From: Lachnospiraceae bacterium | Lineage (GTDB): Bacteria; Bacillota; Clostridia; Lachnospirales; Lachnospiraceae | Length of the DNA: 64,000 nucleotides | Assembly (NCBI GenBank): GCA_024690605.1 | Contig: JAILOV010000006.1 | Coordinates: forward strand, 62,001 to 126,000 | Reading direction: 5' to 3' | In this document: positions 62,203 through 64,000 of the stretch, in pieces | Position numbering within the stretch: position 1 is the stretch's first letter | Layout of the letters: every line of letters starts with the position of its first letter | The notes under the pieces: model-generated | Database searches by the model: none | Seen by the model: the letters and a program-made list of their open reading frames with translations, nothing else | What the model was told of the DNA's origin: nothing | Made by a program: the position numbers and the translations under genes

Positions 62203-62961
62203 ATGAGTGAAGCGTATCACATCGTGATCTTTGTTTACCAGTACAGTGTCGTTGTGAAGGGGATCGAAAGAAATCTGAACAATCTGGGACACAGTGTCGA
62301 GATCATCTCCGATCCCGTGAATCTGGTCGGAAAAACGGCCAACACGGATCTTTTCCTCCTGTATCTGCCGAATGATATGAGCGGGGATTTTTCAACCCAG
62401 AAGAGTATGGAGCAGATCTGTGAGATGGTCAAAAAGGGCGGGCGGAACCTGATCCTCTTCGGGGAAAAGAAATACCATGAGGAACTGTCCGACAACGTGC
62501 CGATCATCAACGATTTCGACTGGTATGACCGTCCGGTCCCGGCGGATATGCTCGGCCCCGCGATACAGAAAGCGGTCCTCGAGACAGGGTCCGAGAAGGT
62601 CAAAAAGAGGGTGCTGATCGTGGATGACGACGCGTCCTATGCGGGAATGGTCCGCGAGTGGATCAAGGGCACCTATCGCGCGGATGTGGTCATCAACGGG
62701 ATGAACGCGATCACGTTCCTGGTCAAGAACACGGTGGATCTGATCCTGCTGGACTATGAGATGCCCGTCGTGGACGGCCCGCAGGTGCTGCAGATGCTCA
62801 GGCAGGAGCCCGCAACGGCACATATCCCGGTGGTGTTTCTCACCGGCAACGGCACCAAGGAGGCTGTGGAACGCGTCATGAGCCTCAAGCCCGACGGCTA
62901 TGTCCTGAAATCCACGACCAAGGAAAACCTGCTGGGGTATCTGAAGAAGAAACTGGGATGA
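62203..62961 (+). CDS. Double receiver-domain protein without output domain
   Basis: The 252-aa soluble protein has an N-terminal receiver-like fold (1-125) that lacks the acidic pocket and phospho-Asp (VIFVYQYSVVVKGI, FLLYLPNDM), and a normal C-terminal receiver (about 130-252) with VLIVDDDASYAG, Asp184 (LLDYEMPVVDG), LTGN and the Lys of VLKSTTK. No DNA-binding or enzymatic output domain follows, so it may act as a CheY-like signal or a phosphate sink for the upstream kinases. A GGGGGAA ribosome binding site precedes the start. Confidence 0.88.
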   Translation: MSEAYHIVIFVYQYSVVVKGIERNLNNLGHSVEIISDPVNLVGKTANTDLFLLYLPNDMSGDFSTQKSMEQICEMVKKGGRNLILFGEKKYHEELSDNVPIINDFDWYDRPVPADMLGPAIQKAVLETGSEKVKKRVLIVDDDASYAGMVREWIKGTYRADVVINGMNAITFLVKNTVDLILLDYEMPVVDGPQVLQMLRQEPATAHIPVVFLTGNGTKEAVERVMSLKPDGYVLKSTTKENLLGYLKKKLG

Positions 62962-63020
62962 TCTTTTCCGCGCCCCGTGAAGAGGAAGGGGGGACGCGGT
63001 TTGGGGAGAGGAGCGAAAAC

Positions 63021-64000
63021 ATGTCGTTCACTTACATACAGAAGCTGCCGACGCCGGATGAGATCCGGGAGGAGTTTCCGCTGCCGTCGGATCTCGCGGC
63101 AAAGAAAGCGGAGAGAGACCGGGAGATCGCCGATGTCTTTAAGGGAAAAAGTGACAAGTTTGTTGTCATCGTCGGACCCTGTTCCGCGGATAACGAGGAC
63201 GCGGTCTGCGACTATGTGTCCCGTCTCGCGGGTGTCAGGGACAGAGTGGAGGATCGTCTGATCCTGATCCCCCGCATCTACACAAACAAACCGCGCACCA
63301 CGGGGGAGGGCTACAAGGGCATCACCTCCCAGCCGGATCCCGAAGGCAAGACGGATTTTCACGCCGGCCTGGTCGCCATGCGGCATATGCAGATCCGCGC
63401 GATCAGAGAGTCCGGACTCACGGCGGCCGATGAGATGCTCTATCCCGACAACTGGGGTTATGTCGCCGACATTCTCTCCTATGTGGCGATCGGGGCGCGC
63501 TCCGTTGAGGATCAGCATCATCGCATGACCGCCAGCGGATTCGATGTCCCGGCAGGCATGAAGAACCCGACGAGCGGCGACCTGACCGTGACGCTCAATT
63601 CCGTTTACGCAGCCCAGATCCCGCATGATTTTTCCTATCGCGGTTATGAGGTGAAGACGAACGGCAATCCGCTGGCGCACGTCGTGCTGCGCGGCGCGTC
63701 CAACAAGCACGGACAGACCATTCCCAACTATCACTATGAGGATCTGCAGCTTCTCAAGAAACTCTATGACGAGCGCGAGATCGTGAATCCCGCCTGCGTC
63801 GTCGATGCCAACCACTCCAATTCCGGCAAGCAGTTTAAGGAACAGATCCGCATCGTCAAGGAGGTACTGCACTCCAGAAAGCACAATGAAGACATCCGGG
63901 ACATGGTCAAGGGCGTGATGATCGAGAGTTACATCGAGGAGGGCAACCAGAAGATCGGCGGCGGCATCTACGGCAAATCCATCACGGATGCCTGTCTCGG
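63021..64000 (+). CDS. Class I DAHP synthase, N-terminal part (runs off the window)
   Basis: 3-Deoxy-D-arabino-heptulosonate 7-phosphate synthase condenses PEP and erythrose 4-phosphate at the entry to aromatic synthesis. The visible 326 residues follow the AroF/G/H class: VIVGPCSADNEDAV, IPRIYTNKPRTTGEGYKG, GARSVEDQHHR, KNPTSGDLTVTLNSV, VVLRGASNKHGQ and VVDANHSNSGK. The metal and PEP residues (Cys in GPCS, His, Arg) are visible. ATG 63021 is preferred because GGGGAGAGGAG is just upstream; an in-frame ATG at 62958 overlaps the previous stop. The 3' end is outside the window. Confidence 0.95.
   Translation, partial: MSFTYIQKLPTPDEIREEFPLPSDLAAKKAERDREIADVFKGKSDKFVVIVGPCSADNEDAVCDYVSRLAGVRDRVEDRLILIPRIYTNKPRTTGEGYKGITSQPDPEGKTDFHAGLVAMRHMQIRAIRESGLTAADEMLYPDNWGYVADILSYVAIGARSVEDQHHRMTASGFDVPAGMKNPTSGDLTVTLNSVYAAQIPHDFSYRGYEVKTNGNPLAHVVLRGASNKHGQTIPNYHYEDLQLLKKLYDEREIVNPACVVDANHSNSGKQFKEQIRIVKEVLHSRKHNEDIRDMVKGVMIESYIEEGNQKIGGGIYGKSITDACL

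Overview
The window looks like a chromosomal stretch of a GC-rich, low-oxygen Firmicute, most likely a member of the Lachnospiraceae or a close Clostridia relative. The reasons are strong AAGGAGG-type ribosome binding sites, sigma-A promoters with TTGACA/TATAAT boxes in AT-rich gaps, and Clostridia-type gene sets (rlmH, phoH-yqfF-ybeY, tgt-yajC, serC-serA-DUF1015, CheV). There is no sign of an outer membrane. Genes are tightly packed, mostly on the + strand. No gap exceeds about 220 bp, so no stretch over 300 bp lacks a gene. I saw no insertion sequence, prophage, CRISPR array or rRNA.

Layout. 1-10 kb: a MORN-repeat gene cut by the window edge, then rlmH, phoH, a shrunken and apparently catalytically dead YqfF relative, ybeY, a flippase-like membrane protein, two FAD oxidoreductases, 5-formyl-THF cyclo-ligase and a tandem class II aldolase-like protein. 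10-14.7 kb: a lactonase-like propeller overlapping a convergent aroC, a VanY-type carboxypeptidase and tgt. 14.8-18.7 kb: an apparent insertion between tgt and its usual partner yajC, holding a 953-aa protein with a papain-like triad, a GNAT acetyltransferase and a broken TraX gene. 18.9-29.7 kb: yajC, then leuB-ilvD-ilvB, an L,D-transpeptidase and GtrA, then serC-serA-DUF1015 (branched-chain amino acids, cell wall, serine). 29.8-36.1 kb: a branching-enzyme homologue that has lost catalytic residues, tRNA-Thr(CGU) and a heterodimeric ABC exporter on the - strand. 36.3-41.6 kb: an NhaC antiporter, then a rhamnogalacturonan acetylesterase-like gene divergent from rhaD and a cytoplasmic GH9 enzyme, which points to plant polysaccharide use. 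41.8-46.4 kb: an EF-G2-like GTPase, an orphan sensor kinase and a lipoprotein.

46.5-62.9 kb is dominated by signalling. CheV is followed by a 1010-aa membrane protein made of Pro-Glu linkers studded with short helices resembling the CheY-binding N-terminal peptide of FliM/FliY (EIDALL-like). Next come hisH-hisF-ung, which run by 4-bp overlaps into three hybrid histidine kinases, one of them carrying a DegV (fatty-acid-binding) domain between its receiver and Hpt domains. A sodium:alanine symporter is embedded among them, and a double-receiver protein without output domain closes the group. The window ends inside a class I DAHP synthase gene.

The best candidates for something undescribed are the CheV-linked multivalent FliM-like scaffold, the kinase-receiver-DegV-Hpt protein with its neighbours, the papain-like protein in the tgt-yajC gap, and a set of pseudo-enzymes (GlgB-like, YqfF-like, esterase-like) that keep intact reading frames but have lost catalytic residues. 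All functional statements rest on motif reading by eye; no database search or structure prediction was run.
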